Shown here piece by piece: positions 1-11,539 of a stretch of 64,000 bases of DNA. Source of the DNA: Lithobates sylvaticus. Taxonomy: Eukaryota > Chordata > Amphibia > Anura > Ranidae. The position numbers and the translations under genes are program-made. The notes beneath the pieces are model-generated. The model saw only the letters and a program-made list of their open reading frames with translations. It had not been told where the DNA came from and did not search any database. Each line of letters starts with the position of its first letter. The stretch's first letter is position 1. The DNA is taken from the NCBI GenBank assembly GCA_028564925.1, contig CM053029.1, forward strand, positions 190,022,440-190,086,439, read 5' to 3'.

Positions 1-360
1 TTTAAAAAAAATTACATTTGAAAATTCCTCTTTAAGAGGTATGGGCGGAAGTGACGTTTTTGACGTCGCTTCCGCCCTCCTATGGTATAGAGATGAGTGG
101 CGGCCATCTTAGCGTCACTCATCTCTAGACACATCAGGGGAACGGACCCGATCGCCGCTGCCGACGGTTTCGGTAAGCGGCGGAAGGCGCGGGAGAGCGG
201 CGGGAGGGGGGCGCCGCGATGACCACCATTATCGGACAGCCGACCGGCGCCTGAAGAGATTGATACCTCGGTTGTGGCAGCAGCTGCTGCCGTTACCGAG
301 ATATCCCTCTTCAAAAAATGGACGTACATCGTCGTGCGCCGGTCGGAAAGTGGTTAAGGT
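1..360. repeat. CpG-rich interspersed element with nested hairpins
   Basis: The segment is much more GC- and CpG-rich than its surroundings. It contains a 14-bp inverted repeat with one mismatch (43-56 with 64-77, core GGGCGGAAG), a perfect 12-bp inverted repeat (88-99 with 116-127), and a large nested structure: 240-250 pairs with 336-346 (11 bp perfect), enclosing 253-258 with 307-312 and a 16-bp perfect palindrome at 276-291. I recall similar sequence as a dispersed ranid repeat; its class is not established. Confidence 0.55.
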
Positions 361-369
361 AAAAGTAAA

Positions 370-660
370 AGAAAAATCATAAATTTTGGGTTAAAATCAG
401 AACCGTAACAGAGGAAATCTTCCAATGGGGACACTAGTCCTGGTGATACCCCGGGATTCACTAACTTTAGAAGTTTTTCCTCCTTTTTTTGTTTTGGCTA
501 TGGAACAGGAAGTGAAATCTCCCCAGTGGGACACAGATGGCAAACCCTCCCTTATGCTATCCAAAAATGAAAGTTTTGCCTTTAGTGAAACTTTAAATGT
601 TTTCCTTCCCTGGTTCCTCATCATCCCTTATCAAAATGGTTCTTTACACACCTAATCACG
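370..660. repeat. Interspersed repeat, unclassified (family S)
   Basis: It contains 'AGGAAGTGAAATCTCCCCAG' type sequence and 'GGGGACAC' segments. Related wording recurs near 5690-5775 and 25370-25600 (for example 'cacttcctgt', 'gaaatctc', 'ccccat'), so it is a dispersed family. Open frames here are by-products. Confidence 0.5.
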
Positions 661-1048
661 GGGGTCTTTATGCGCCTCTAAGCAATGCAGGCCGATCACA
701 CCTAGTGGGAGGGTCAGCATGGTTCCTAAAAATAAAAAAATAGCTTCCTGAAAATAGGAAGCTGTGGTAACGCCCACTTAGGCGCTTTACCATGGAGGCT
801 CAGCAGCAGAATTCGAGGTTATGTGTTACCTTCAATTTTTATTTGAGGCAAGGTGGTTCAAACCAACCATTTTTTACCAAAAAATGCAGCTGCGGTTAGC
901 TGCATAAGTTGCATGTGAAGCGCTGTGTTCAGCAGCAGAACAAGACTTCCAATCTGCTGTCAAAACAAAATTGAGTCAAGCTGAGCGCTGCTCAGTCAGT
1001 TATTTACAGGAAGCCTTGTCAACCACTTCAATACAGGCCGCTTTCATG

Positions 1049-1051
1049 ATA

Positions 1052-1099
<48 letters not shown>

Positions 1100-1154
1100 C
1101 ACACACACATATATACACACACACATATATACACACACACACACACACACATAT
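1049..1154. repeat. CA/CATATA microsatellite
   Basis: An (AC)n tract is followed by alternating ACACAC/ATATAT blocks. The Thr-His and Val-Cys open frames across it are artefacts. Confidence 0.95.
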
Positions 1155-1239
1155 ATAGCGGCAAGGCTGTGCAAACTAATGTACCTGTACGTTGGTCTGT
1201 GCATGATACAGTGGGCATGCATGTGTCCGCAGGCTACCC

Positions 1240-1505
1240 ACGATTGTGGTACAGAGATGCAGAACGGGGGATCTGCCTATGGGACAATACTGGGATCTGC
1301 TGTTCCTAGTGATCAGGAACAGCAATCTGTTGCCCCAGTAAGCACATCCCCCACACCCAGGGAACACAGTTAACCCCTTGATCGCCCCTAGTGTTAACCC
1401 CTTCCCTGCCAGTGAAATTTATACATTGATCAGTGCATTTTTAGCACTGATCACTGTAATAATGTCACTGGCCTCCAAAAAGCGTACACACAAGCACACA
1501 CACAC
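1240..1505. repeat. Family A fragment (TTAA-type DNA element)
   Basis: It contains the 'GTTAACCCCTTCCCTGCCAG' block and neighbouring 'GATCAGTGCATTTTTA' wording, shared with the other family A copies at 32.6, 49.3 and 56.0 kb. Confidence 0.65.
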
Positions 1506-1581
1506 AGTTTTTAATAATCACAGTAAACATTTTTCAGTAAAGGCCAGTTAATACCAGACACTGACTCGTTTAAATGGGCTG

Positions 1582-1618
1582 AAGTCACACAAAAAAAAAA
1601 AAAAAAAAAAAAAAAAAG
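1582..1618. repeat. Poly-A tract
   Basis: A run of adenines of about 28 bases sits in otherwise mixed sequence; no associated retroposon body was recognised. Confidence 0.8.
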
Positions 1619-2059
1619 TAGTGCATCCAAAAATGCACCACACCAAAAATCGCATGGTACCATACGAACCAGTGTAGACAAATGGGACTGCATTTGCGAT
1701 GTCAACAGGACAATATTGACACCTACAACAGTTCGCACATCCAGTGTATTTTGAAAGCAGAGTGTAAAAAGGTGCACAGAATGCAAGTTTTCTGCACCGC
1801 GTTCTCGTGTAAATAAGCCTTAAAAAGTGGGAAGCCTATACAACTGTGAAAAACAGGGAGGAGCTGAGAGCAATGGCGGATCAGGGCTGTTCTGTGCAAA
1901 ACCATCGTAGAGAGCAGATAAAGAGATATATAGATATCTGTGACATGTTTGTTATTACTAAAAATATAAAAAAAAATAATTGCCTATAGTCACTTTAAAA
2001 AGGAAAATATTTGCTGATGCAAGCAATGAGGCCCTATATGATACAGTAAAACTCAGAGG

Positions 2060-2365
2060 TTTTAAGTAAATATAAAAAGGATTTTAACTTGCCTGCTCGG
2101 TGCAATGATCATGCACAGAGCAGCCCCTTACCTCCTCTACTGGATTCCCCCTCCTGGTGCGATTCACTCCTCCAGCCACCTGATTACCCTATAACAAGCT
2201 ACGTGCTAAGTGGGCACACACCCCAAACTCAGCTGTGTGTTCTCATCCAAGTCCTCCGCTCCCTTCTCACAGGATTGGGCTGACAGCAGCAGGAGCCTAT
2301 GGCTCTTTCATGTATCGTGCGAGCAGGAAGTTTTTTTTGTAGCTTAAAAGTAGAACTCTGGGCTT
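2060..2365. repeat. Family C-like element, diverged
   Basis: It carries the family C landmarks 'TGCACAGAGCAG' and 'GACAGCAGCAGGAGCC(T)ATGGCTC' in diverged form. The ends are not clear. Confidence 0.45.
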
Positions 2366-2499
2366 TTCAAAAAAATCCCCATTAGTACCCCCCCCCCCCC
2401 CCCAACACATAACACTAAACAGTTATTAAACTTGTGAAGATTCAAGCCATACATAAACACACAGTATGATGGGTTGCAGCCTTATAAATGCTTGTTAGA

Positions 2500-3140
2500 G
2501 ACCACCAGAGCAGGATCTCCTAGTGTCAGGTACAGTATACGAGAACGTCAAGCTCCGATGCTCCGCGCCCCCCATTATGATTGACAGCGCACTGTGCCAA
2601 TAACGGCGGGGGTGGGACATCAGCGCTCGGTGTTCTCGTATACTATCCCTGACACTGCGGGAAATCCCTGCTGTGTCATACAAGGGTTTACCGATGTTAA
2701 TCATCCTGCACTGCACGGAGATAGGCAGGCGGTGGCCGGGACGGAGGGGGGCAGTGACTGTCAGGGAGGAGTTAGGACGACACCTCCTCCATGGGGGTGG
2801 CACAGACTGTGGGGTGCGAAACCCCTTCCGCCCACATCTCTGCTTCCTCTTGCTCAGCTTTCAGAGGACTACAAGGGGGCGTGTCAGACCGCTGGCTGAG
2901 CTGAGGAAAGGGATAGCAGCCAGTGGTCTTACAAAACAGGAAGTCAGCAGGCAATAACTTTTTCAGCAAGTTCAGCACCCTATGACATAGGAACTACAGA
3001 GCTCAGAACATGGATGGCAAAGTTGGTGATGGTAGGAGATCTGCAACAAGGACATGGAAAAAGAATTTTGGCTGGAGTTCTGGTTTAATGCAGCGAATGC
3101 ATTAATATTAAATACCTTTTGAGTTTTGAACCACTTTAAC
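2500..3140. repeat. Unclassified repeat with internal inverted repeat
   Basis: Arms at about 2521-2546 and 2632-2656 (core GTATACGAGAAC and its complement, flanked by GTGTCAGG/CCTGACAC) form an imperfect foldback. The following GC-rich part to about 3100 ends in 'TGGAGTTCTGGTTTAA', wording seen at ends of dispersed ranid repeats. Confidence 0.45.
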
Positions 3141-3382
3141 CTGTCCCTCTTCTATCCAAAACTAGAAACCATTTTTGGGGCAGTTGCCCTTAGAGCAACA
3201 GAGTTTTAAGCTGGCCTTGGACTGCAAGGCTGATCATTTTGACAGCGGAGTCCCCGCTGACAGAATAAAATAATGCAGTGGGGAGAATTTCCACACCCAC
3301 CTCAAATAGGTAGATGGGGGGGAATCCGTTTAAGTTTTTTTTAGTTCGACCCAATGGCTAAAATGTAAAAAATAAAAAAAAA

Positions 3383-3401
3383 ACAACACACACACACACA
3401 C

Positions 3402-3432
<31 letters not shown>
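3383..3432. repeat. CA microsatellite
   Basis: An (AC)n tract interrupted by a short AAAA. Confidence 0.95.
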
Positions 3433-3682
3433 GTATGAGCTTAAACACACCTGCCCCAGATTTAGTGGGATTTAGCTGACAAGATCACCTGACTGCTTCT
3501 ATAAGCTATTCCATGCCAGGCCTGTGAATGTTTTCTGCAAGTCCTTTCATTTTTAAGGACCGAGTACAAGCCCATACCCAGGAGTCCATAGGGATCAATG
3601 AGTGTACAGTGCATGCGCAGGCCTGTTCGAGACATTTTTTGACAGGCGGCCACTCTAGCAAGTTGGGGGTCAGGTGACTGAG

Positions 3683-3884
3683 ACCTCATTCACACAGGTA
3701 CAGAGGTTCAAACAAACAGTGTGACGACGCTTGTTTATGCAAGTATGTAAATGCTGGGATGTGTGGTTACCAGTGTACAGCGGTCATTGATTTGTACAGG
3801 CGGCTATACAATTATCACTTCTGGGTGCAAAACAAATGCCTCATGCTGTACAGACTTCTGTGCCTATGTGAATGAGCCCTAAGA
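3683..3884. mobile_element. MITE with 'cattcacacagg' termini
   Basis: The left end reads CTCATTCACACAGGTACAGA and the right end CTGTGCCTATGTGAATGAG, which are inverted copies of one another with small changes. Length is about 200 bp and there is no coding capacity. It resembles the large group of frog MITEs whose ends read GGCC...TTCACAC. Confidence 0.55.
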
Positions 3885-5339
3885 CTGGCATGGAGCTGGG
3901 TAGTGATCCAACATAAGTAAATGTGCAATTATACCTCAAGAACCTCTCTAAGGGACACTTAAATATATGCGCCCACTGAAAAAATATAAAAATAAAAAAA
4001 AAGGTATGTATGTATTAAAATATTGCTAAATGCTTCAATTTAGAATTGGCAATATCAACACTAAAAAAAAATCATTGTACACTGCTCCCAATTAGGGCCA
4101 TTCTACAGAGTAAATCCAGCAGAGATTAACTCATTCCTCAAAATACCCGTTTCTACATTGCAACCTGGGCCAATAATCCACCTAGTCCTAGAGGTAAGAG
4201 GATGCATAATCTGCAGATTAACCTCAAGATAAAAAGCCCAGTGTCACCAAGCTTAAGCTAGGACAATAAAAACACAACCAGCACAAGAATGATATTAAAG
4301 TGGTGAAATGAAACTCGGCATGCACCTCAATGGCCGAGCGACACCAGCTCTGTGAATTAAGGTTAACAGTTTAAAAAGACAGATTTTCTCTTTCGAAGCA
4401 AATGTCCACACATCTCCCTTACCTGTGTCCTCAAAGAGCTAATGAAATCCGAAACCTGCACATGTGCCAAGCTAGGCTACTCTACCCCAGGAGCCTAAAA
4501 ATAAATGAAGAGGTGAAGCCATCACACAGAGCAGTGCTGCCGGCTGCACGGGTGTCTGGCAGTCCCAGAATAGAGAAAGCCAGTGACGGACCTGGCAGAA
4601 GGAGGGCAGCCCTAAATGGAAATCCTGCTTGCGGGGGACCCTGTGTGCTATTCCTGGTGTCACATCTACACAGGAGCTCTTCTGTGCATGGAACATTTTG
4701 TGTACTCCTGGTGCATTCCACAAAGCACAATTCTGTTACCCAGCCTTGACAATGGAGACCAAGTGCTGTACATAACTTCATGCAGCATTCCAAAAATGCC
4801 ACTTATTGCAGTACAGCAAAATCGTGTTCCCTCTGAAGATCCTATAATCTGTCTGTAAACCTTCAGTGAAGGTACCAGCAAGCACAGAAACTGCACCCAC
4901 GTAACTGATGCCGCATAGCCCCCTGTGCGCACACATTTAACTGATGCATACTGGCCCCATTGGCACACACATTACTAATGCATTGGATCTCTTTGTATGC
5001 GTACACACACACACCTGAGCAACACATAGTAACAATTCGGCAATGATTTTCAATGAGAAAATCTGACTTGCGGCCTTTTAATAATTATTGCAAATTAAAA
5101 ATGGACTATCAGATTTAGTGAAACCAAAACACTGGATTAATGCACACATGTACCTAGAAGTTTTCCAGCATGCTCCACTATTCAGACCAACTCTGGTTGC
5201 CTGTCGAGGCACAACCCTTACATTGAGCAGCTTTACCAGAAAAGCCAAAGTTACACAGGGTCACAGGCTGCGTACATTGGCATTAAAGTGGACCTGCTGC
5301 CAACACTACACGTCAAGCCCATGACCAAATATAAAAGGG

Positions 5340-5660
5340 ATAAAAATTAAAAATAAATGCAGTTGCAACAAAATTAAGGGAGAAGTCTAGCCTGAGCTTT
5401 TTAGGCTGGACTTCTCCCCTGGGTCACTGAAGTGCAATTCGTTTTGTACTCCTGTAACCAGTTTTCAGCAGAGAGCAGTCTGAAGTCCGCCTCTCCACTG
5501 ACGTCACTGCCATCAGTCAAGGCAGCGCGTCATCCCGACTTCCAGGACTGGAACCGCCTGCTGCCTTGATTGATGGCAGTCTCAGCGAGCCGCTGAGACT
5601 GCCTCTAAATCCTTATCCATGTACATTCTAATAATGCAATTAACTCAACATCCTTTAAAG
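5340..5660. repeat. Unclassified dispersed repeat with terminal-like hairpin
   Basis: It begins with a hairpin whose arms GGGAGAAGTC (5378-5387) and GACTTCTCCC (5409-5418) are perfect complements. It continues with GC-rich sequence containing a second complementary pair around 'GATTGATGGCAGTCTCAGCG'. Confidence 0.4.
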
Positions 5661-5855
5661 GGGAAATCTAATGGGGACACCTGTTCATAGATAAGCCCTG
5701 CACATTGGGGAGATTTTTTTCTAATTCACTGTTCAATCTCTGGACAGGAAGTAAAGGGAAATCTCCCTAATTGTACAAAAGTTAACTTGAGATGGGTTTA
5801 ATACTTCCCTACTATATCCTAGTAGACTACAAGGAAAAAAATAAAAGTTTTGATT

Positions 5856-5860
<5 letters not shown>

Positions 5861-5911
<51 letters not shown>
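5861..5911. repeat. CA microsatellite
   Basis: An uninterrupted (AC)n tract of about 50 bp. Confidence 0.95.
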
Positions 5912-5913
<2 letters not shown>

Positions 5914-6239
5914 AATTTCTAAGATAGGGAGCAAAAATAGTATTTGCAAAATAAGTCCTTTTCCTCTAGACACTTGGCACTATCCTGCTCTCAATATTCC
6001 TTGATCTCTTGCACTCCTTGGTTTCTCCCATTTTCTACACTTCCTATGCTTCTCATTGTCAATGCATTCTGTTTGAGACAGCAGCACCATAGCCTCTCTC
6101 AATGGCCCCCCTTTCCCCATTAGCCAAGTTACATAAGGCAAAGACAGGAACAGTCATTTTTTTTTTTTTATAAACTTTAATGTTATTCACTTCTGTTCTG
6201 AGCAGAGACTAAAAAAAATGGGTATGCATGGAGAGTTTT

Positions 6240-6420
6240 TGTTCAGCCACCAGGATAAAACTATTGTATTCCGACAGTGGACTCCCGCCTGTCACAATAC
6301 ACGGATAAGTGCTGCAGATCGAATGCTGATTTTCCCAGCAGTTCCATTCGACAGAAGCCGGTCTGATAACTGACTTGTTTTAACGAGGGACACACACTAA
6401 AGCTCGTTGACTTCCTACTG
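6240..6420. repeat. Family R repeat fragment
   Basis: The wording 'TATTCCGACAGTGGACTCCC ... AATACACGGATAAGTGCTGCAG' matches the segment at 13365-13510, so both are copies of one dispersed family. Confidence 0.45.
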
Positions 6421-6930
6421 AAACGGCTGAATTTCAATACGTGTAAAACCTGCTTTAGTCTTTCCAGAACCTAATGGCTGTATCTAGAATTCTGTGAAAC
6501 CCAATAAAAAAAAAAAAAAAAAAAAAAACTTAGCTTAGGGGAAAAAATAAAAGTTCAGAGGTTAAGCAATGTGGCCTTGTTCAACCAATATTCCACTGCC
6601 TTCACTGAGCTTGAATGCCCACAAGGGTCATTAAAATGTAAGCTCTACTGGTAAAGTCTTATGTAAATATGTCAATGTTTTCCAAATGACTGTGGAATTT
6701 GTCAGAAACCGCTATAAAGCCAGAACTATGGAGACTAATAAGTGGTCCTAGAAAAAAAATGCATCCTAGTGTTAAAAGATGTCCAGTTAGGTTGCTATAT
6801 CTTACTGAACCTTGATTTCTGACCAACTGTTTCAGTCTAAACAGACCAAGCAAAAAACTAAAATAGCAGCATGCACAGACACCGGTACTGTTCATAAGTT
6901 AGAATGTGGGAATGCAATCTGTTTTCTTAC

Positions 6931-6996
6931 CGGCGTGCTTTTATGGGCAATCTCTCCCGGGGTCGGCCAATTGGTGGCATCACCAAAGTCTCCAAC
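6931..6996 (-). CDS. larp1: LARP1 coding exon 3
   Basis: A 66-bp, phase 0-0 exon encodes 22 residues: VGDFGDATNWPTPGEIAHK followed by STP. This is one of the best conserved N-terminal blocks of LARP1 (human VGDFGDAINWPTPGEIAHK). The acceptor reads TTTTATCTACAG just above 6996 and the donor CCG|GTAAGA just below 6931. The NWPTPGE motif is also shared with the paralogue LARP1B, but exon 1 (MATQVE, EAPPPKVNPW) identifies LARP1. No later exon (for example the KHKWVPL block) is seen between 1 and 6930, so the transcript continues outside the window. Confidence 0.95.
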
Positions 6997-7082
6997 CTGT
7001 AGATAAAAGAAAAAGTAACAGACAATTTGATTAAAAAAAAAAAAAAAAACGCAGATACACCAAGTGCCAAGAGTTGGCAGAG

Positions 7083-7353
7083 GAAGGCTTCATTCACACT
7101 AAAATCTTTTATCTGCAAGTTATATTAGCAAGTAGAAGAGTTCAGCAATGTTTACTTCAGCCTTTTCAGGATTTTTTTGTCTTTGCTTCATTAGTGCACA
7201 TATATTTTCATCAGATAAAATATTCCCTACTAAATCTGGCAGAAATGCACGTAGTTGCTCCTTTGTACACTGCAGGAAAATGTGTTAATGAACAGTACCA
7301 TTATTTACACTGCTCGTTAACAAGGCCAAAACCAGCAAGGGTGAATGAGGCTT
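7083..7353. mobile_element. MITE-like element in LARP1 intron 2
   Basis: The left end AAGGCTTCATTCACACT and the right end GGGTGAATGAGGCTTA are imperfect inverted copies. The element is about 270 bp and non-coding, and lies only about 90 bp upstream of the exon 3 acceptor in the direction of transcription. Confidence 0.45.
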
Positions 7354-7391
7354 AAATAGAATACTGCAGCCAGTCTCAGTCTGATTTGAGA

Positions 7392-7396
<5 letters not shown>

Positions 7397-7488
<92 letters not shown>
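7397..7488. repeat. AT dinucleotide microsatellite (about 45 units)
   Basis: An uninterrupted (AT)n of about 90 bp lies inside LARP1 intron 2, some 400 bp upstream of exon 3. Confidence 0.97.
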
Positions 7489-7489
<1 letters not shown>

Positions 7490-8719
7490 GTAGAAATTGG
7501 GGCAACACTTGGGGTTCAATCTTTCACACAGCACTGCAGTATGAGTAGGCTATGCATCTAGCTGTGTTTTTTGGCTTTTCTATTCGCATGTCATGACACC
7601 GAGGCTTACACCTCAAAGCTAAGGTGTCATGACAGGCTAATGCCATCTAATGCTTGGTTCATTGGGGGCTATTACTTTGTTTCTTTTACAAAAAGGCTGA
7701 TTTGGCCATTAGATTGCCAAAACAAAAATTGCCATGCCCCGTATGTTTCAACACTTAGGACTACACAGGATTAAACACCAGGCACCAAGCGACAGTGTTA
7801 GGTTAATGTCACAGGGGCATAAGCTCTGCCATTGGTGATGGGTCACTAGCAGCAGTGTCACGTGGGAGAGCCTTCCACTTATCTCTGAAATCGCTCGCTT
7901 GCTTGCAAAGAAAGCTGCCAACTCTCCCTCACTAGCCTCTTACTGATGACCGTGTAACATGGCCCTTAGGGGCCCGATGATTGAATTGCTCAGGGACCAA
8001 GTACTACATTATAGGAAAGCAGGAGAGAGGTTGTCATGTGTCTGCTTTTTTTTTCTGGCCTATGGGGAAGTGAGTGGAAAGAAAGCATCTGCTCCTCACT
8101 CTCAATAAAATTAATTTAAATTGCACTTAATGGGAAAGTACAGGTTCTCTTAAAACAGTTCTGTAAAAGACCCTGAAAATAAGCACATATACACAGAATA
8201 TTAAAGTAAAGGTCCATTCATAACAGAGAATGGATTTTGCTCTGTTAGAAATCATAGTGCTACTGCATACAGCTTTATCCTAAGGATTAATGCTTAAGCA
8301 GAGAACTTCATGACTGGAGGAGTCAGCCATGGGACTATCAGGTCACATTACTGGGCTCTCTACCAGCTTTTTTTTTTTTTTTTTAATTCCCCCCCCCCCC
8401 CCCAATGTCTATTTTTTTTATCATGCTTGTTTAGTTGTGAAGTGCAACTTATTTATAAAGCACACCACAGTGCTTAATATGCAGAAATGTATCGATTTAC
8501 ACGGCGGTGTGGTAAAGCCATACCACTAGTTTTTATATAGACCTCTGGGGGTGTACTTGTCAAATCTGGTGTTGTATTACCTTTCTCCCTTTGTTTTCTG
8601 CACCAATTACAATCCAACTTCAAAAAGGCAGGTTTGAATCTGACTGGAGGCTTTGAAACTTCTTGGAGCCCCTTTTTTTATTTATTAATACAAACTTTCA
8701 GGTAGCAACAAGGGTGTTT

Positions 8720-9025
8720 TTAAGGGCCGTACAAACAGGCCGCATATTGGGTGGCATCTGCTGGTTCAATAGAAGCCAGCAAACATTTGGCCGATCTGAA
8801 CGATCACCATTCTGAAGGGGCATGACAGAAAAAAGGTCTGCCGATCAGTCAGTGGCTGAGAGCTTGACCCATGTGTTCTAGTGTGGGGGGGGGGGGCCCC
8901 GTCAGAACACAACAGCTCAGCGGGGAGATCACTGTACTAACATCGATTAGTACGGTAATTCTTCAAGAGCTCTTCAGGGCTTTTTTCATTCAGCCCGCTA
9001 GGTGTGTACCAGACTTAAAGATCAA
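8720..9025. mobile_element. Probable MITE remnant
   Basis: It begins 'AAGGGCCGTACAAACAGG' and ends 'GGTGTGTACCAGACTTAAAG', compatible with diverged inverted ends of the 'chemically named' GTACACAC group. It includes a run of 12 G. Confidence 0.35.
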
Positions 9026-9167
9026 ATTATTAAACAAAAAAAAGTGAATTTGGGAAGTACAGTAATGCCTGAAAGTGGGGAAAAAAAATAAATAAAAAAC
9101 TGGAGCTACTTGAGACCTAATTTTCCATTTTAACTGTAAAAACATAGCATCGTTGTCAGGACATTAC

Positions 9168-9229
9168 CTTGCTACCTCGTCTTGTTCGGGGTATACCAGC
9201 CTTCACCACCTTGGTGGGGATTGGAGGGT
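9168..9229 (-). CDS. larp1: LARP1 coding exon 2
   Basis: A 62-bp exon is bounded by an acceptor (TCTCTGCAG) just above 9229 and a donor (AAG|GTAATG) just below 9168. Joined to the single base left over from exon 1 it gives D then PPIPTKVVKAGIPRTRRGSK. This corresponds to the human LARP1 stretch containing APAKVVRAAVPKQRKGSK. It ends in phase 0, which fits exon 3 exactly. The segment is basic, consistent with the arginine/lysine-rich linker before the conserved GDFGDA block. It is short and would be missed by an ORF scan; it is called from homology plus intact splice sites. The distance to exon 1 is about 42.6 kb. Confidence 0.93.
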
Positions 9230-10720
9230 CTGCAGAGATAAAAAAACAGGAATAACTAGGTTATCAAAAGGAAAGTCAATGACTAACAAAATAACAAAGC
9301 ATTAGAGTTGAGCAACAAATTGCAGAGCGGAAGCATGTTTGCTTTAATCATAACCAGATCCAACCTTTTTTTCCTAGAGCTGGTCAGTTAATGAACCAGC
9401 TTAAGAACAGTCTTATAAGCCTTCTGAATGACTTCACACCCAACATGGCCTAAATGTTGCACACAATATCAATAAGGTGAGATGTAGGGAGATGCAGTAC
9501 ATAGCATACTTATTTGGCATCTGTGTTAACTTATCCTTTGAGTAGCTTGGAAAATGAAAAAAGCATTGCCCAGAGATCATTGGCAATCAACTTTCCCTTT
9601 CTTCCGACACATAACTAGAAATCAATATTTTAAACAATGTCAGATAGGTGATCAAATCGAAAAAAAGTCAATCCTGTAATCTAAAATAGTTCTGGCTGCC
9701 TTTGTGTCAATACTTTGTCATGACAACCCTCTTCCAAGCAGCCATTTTTTTAAGATCAGAAAGTTATATTTGTAACAGGTTGCTAGAGACATCAAATTCT
9801 CTTTTTACAGCACACCTTTCCCTTAATACATAGACTGCTGTAAAGGGAGCAGATGCTGTGGGTCATTCTTGAATCAAGCTTTTAGTGCACTTTGGAAGAT
9901 GCAGGCTTCAGGCCTACCACTCTAGTCCTGTGTGCCTCCATGCTGTCTGCATGTTGGTAGTACAGCTTTCATAGATGTGGAAACATATGGGCTTGGCTTG
10001 CCTTTCCAGCAAGATAAGGAAAGTTTGGTATTAAAATGCATGTAAAATGCGTTTACGCTGTTCTACTCATCTCGATCACTGATAAGCTTGTGCTAAATGA
10101 ACAAAAATGCTGCCAGCATTGCACAATGGATGAAAATGCAGGAAACGAGAAAAGTCCAGTCATTTAGAAGGACACTGATCTCATCCAAACATTCTGTGCG
10201 AGTTCTGCACACACTTGAACCTCTGCTCTAAGCTGCTGTTAAATTTTCTCTGCACTACATGGGTTAAAATGCTTTTTCTGCTTGGATGGAAAGGAATTGG
10301 TATGAATATTTACCTTATTCCTCAATCCCACAGGCTTCCTCCTCTGTTTTAAGTCCCCCAAAGATGCCTTACTTCTCTTCCTGGCCGTCACTGCTCTCAG
10401 ACATCACCTTATTCAATGCACAACCACCAGTTCTGCATTACACCGAGGCGGGCGAGGGCCCACCCACATTCCAGAGCATCAGACAGCTGAGGAGAGTATA
10501 GGCTTCTGGGGAGCGAGGAATAAGTTAGATATTTGTACTAATTCCCCCCCCCCCCCCCCTCATCTAAATGAGCATTTAATCCATGGAGTGCAAGAGGGAA
10601 CCCTACATGGATATGCTTTTCAGCAGCCTGGAGTTTGGCTTTAACTGTAAAAAAAAACGACATGCAAGCTGATTCATTAGCATCACAGATCATATATGGC
10701 AAATTTCAGGTAGTACATGG
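9230..10720. other. Intronic sequence, nothing recognised
   Basis: Mixed sequence has no TIR pair, open frame or splice pair that I can support. A C-run at about 10543-10558 lies near the end. Confidence 0.6.
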
Positions 10721-10721
10721 T

Positions 10722-11138
10722 GCTTAAAGAGGAAGTAAACCCCAATGGGTTTTACTTCCTTCCTTTGACCCTGCAAAGTAAAAGCATAATGTGCCAGTAT
10801 GCATTGCATACTAGCACATTATGTGACACTTATCTGCAAACAAAGACTGCGCTGTCCCCGTTGCAGGCCGCATCCATGTTCACTCCTCTTCCTTACGGGA
10901 CTCTGACTGGCCGGAGCCGCAGGACGTCACTCCCACATGGGAGCAGTAAGCCACGGCACTCGCTCGTGAAGAAACGGCACAGGGGGCCATTTCTTCACAA
11001 CGCATGCAATGACATCATCAGCGCAAAATACAGTAAAAATCTCCCAAATGGCGCACGTTTAGGAGATATTTACAGTACCTATAGGTAAGCCCTATTCTAG
11101 CTATGGGTACAACTTCCACAAGAGATTTACAGCCTCTT
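10722..11138. mobile_element. Family B element, TTAA-type
   Basis: It starts at TTAAAGAGGAAGTAAACCC and runs through the 'CATAATGTGCCAGTATGCAT' and 'AGGAGATATTTACAGTACC' blocks shared by four other copies. The right end near 11100-11138 is diverged. Confidence 0.75.
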
Positions 11139-11513
11139 TCAGGCCCCTTGCACATGGGGCACATCTGCTCAGCGGACTCCGCTAGCTCAGCAGGGGAAAT
11201 CGCTCTGTTGATCCGCTCCTGTCTCTGCCAACTGTGCAGGGACTGGCTCTGTCAGAGCCCTGCTGTTCTCTATGTGAAGAGCGGATGAAAACAGACAGAA
11301 TGTCTGTTTTTATCCGACTGGCTGGACAGATGGGCGAACGTATCGCCATCCGTCTGTTTTCAGCGCACCGTTTCGGGTGGCAGGCGTCAGTGGACACATC
11401 TCCTCCGACAGCCACCTGCCCATACAAGTCAATTAGAGGCCCTCTCAGATCCGCCTGAAAAAAAAAACAGCCAGGCGGATGTTTGCGGGCCCATCGTGTG
11501 AAAGGGGTCCTAG
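11139..11513. mobile_element. Family E MITE
   Basis: The ends are AGGCCCCTTGCACATGGGGC and TGTGAAAGGGGTCCT, inverted with changes. The interior 'GATCCGCTCCTGTC' and 'CCGACTGGCTGGACAGATG' matches copies at 20989 and 37316. It is directly flanked by family B on one side and almost by family D on the other. Confidence 0.75.
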
Positions 11514-11539
11514 GGTGCAAGACAAAGATTTGCTGGACT

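Larger units (their letters stand above)
1..6930 (-). other. larp1: LARP1 intron 3 (5' part; continues off window)
   Basis: From the exon 3 donor down to position 1 there is no further LARP1 exon. Repeats, microsatellites and unclassified sequence fill it. About 3140-3380, 3900-5340 and 5920-6240 show nothing I recognise. Confidence 0.8.
6997..9167 (-). other. larp1: LARP1 intron 2 (about 2.2 kb)
   Basis: It lies between exons 3 and 2 and holds a MITE-like element (7083-7353), a ~90-bp AT dinucleotide array, T/C homopolymer runs at about 8370-8402 and a G run at about 8885-8896. The rest shows no recognised feature. Confidence 0.9.

Noticed and set aside
425-655. 76-codon plus-strand open frame
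   Set aside because: Lies within a dispersed repeat whose related copies at 5.7 and 25.4 kb are non-coding.
971-1309. Thr-His repeat open frame
   Set aside because: A CA microsatellite translation.
9168-9229. Attribution of the exons to LARP1B instead of LARP1
   Set aside because: The WPTPGE block is shared, but exon 1 with MATQVE and EAPPPKVNPW is specific to LARP1 as I know the families.
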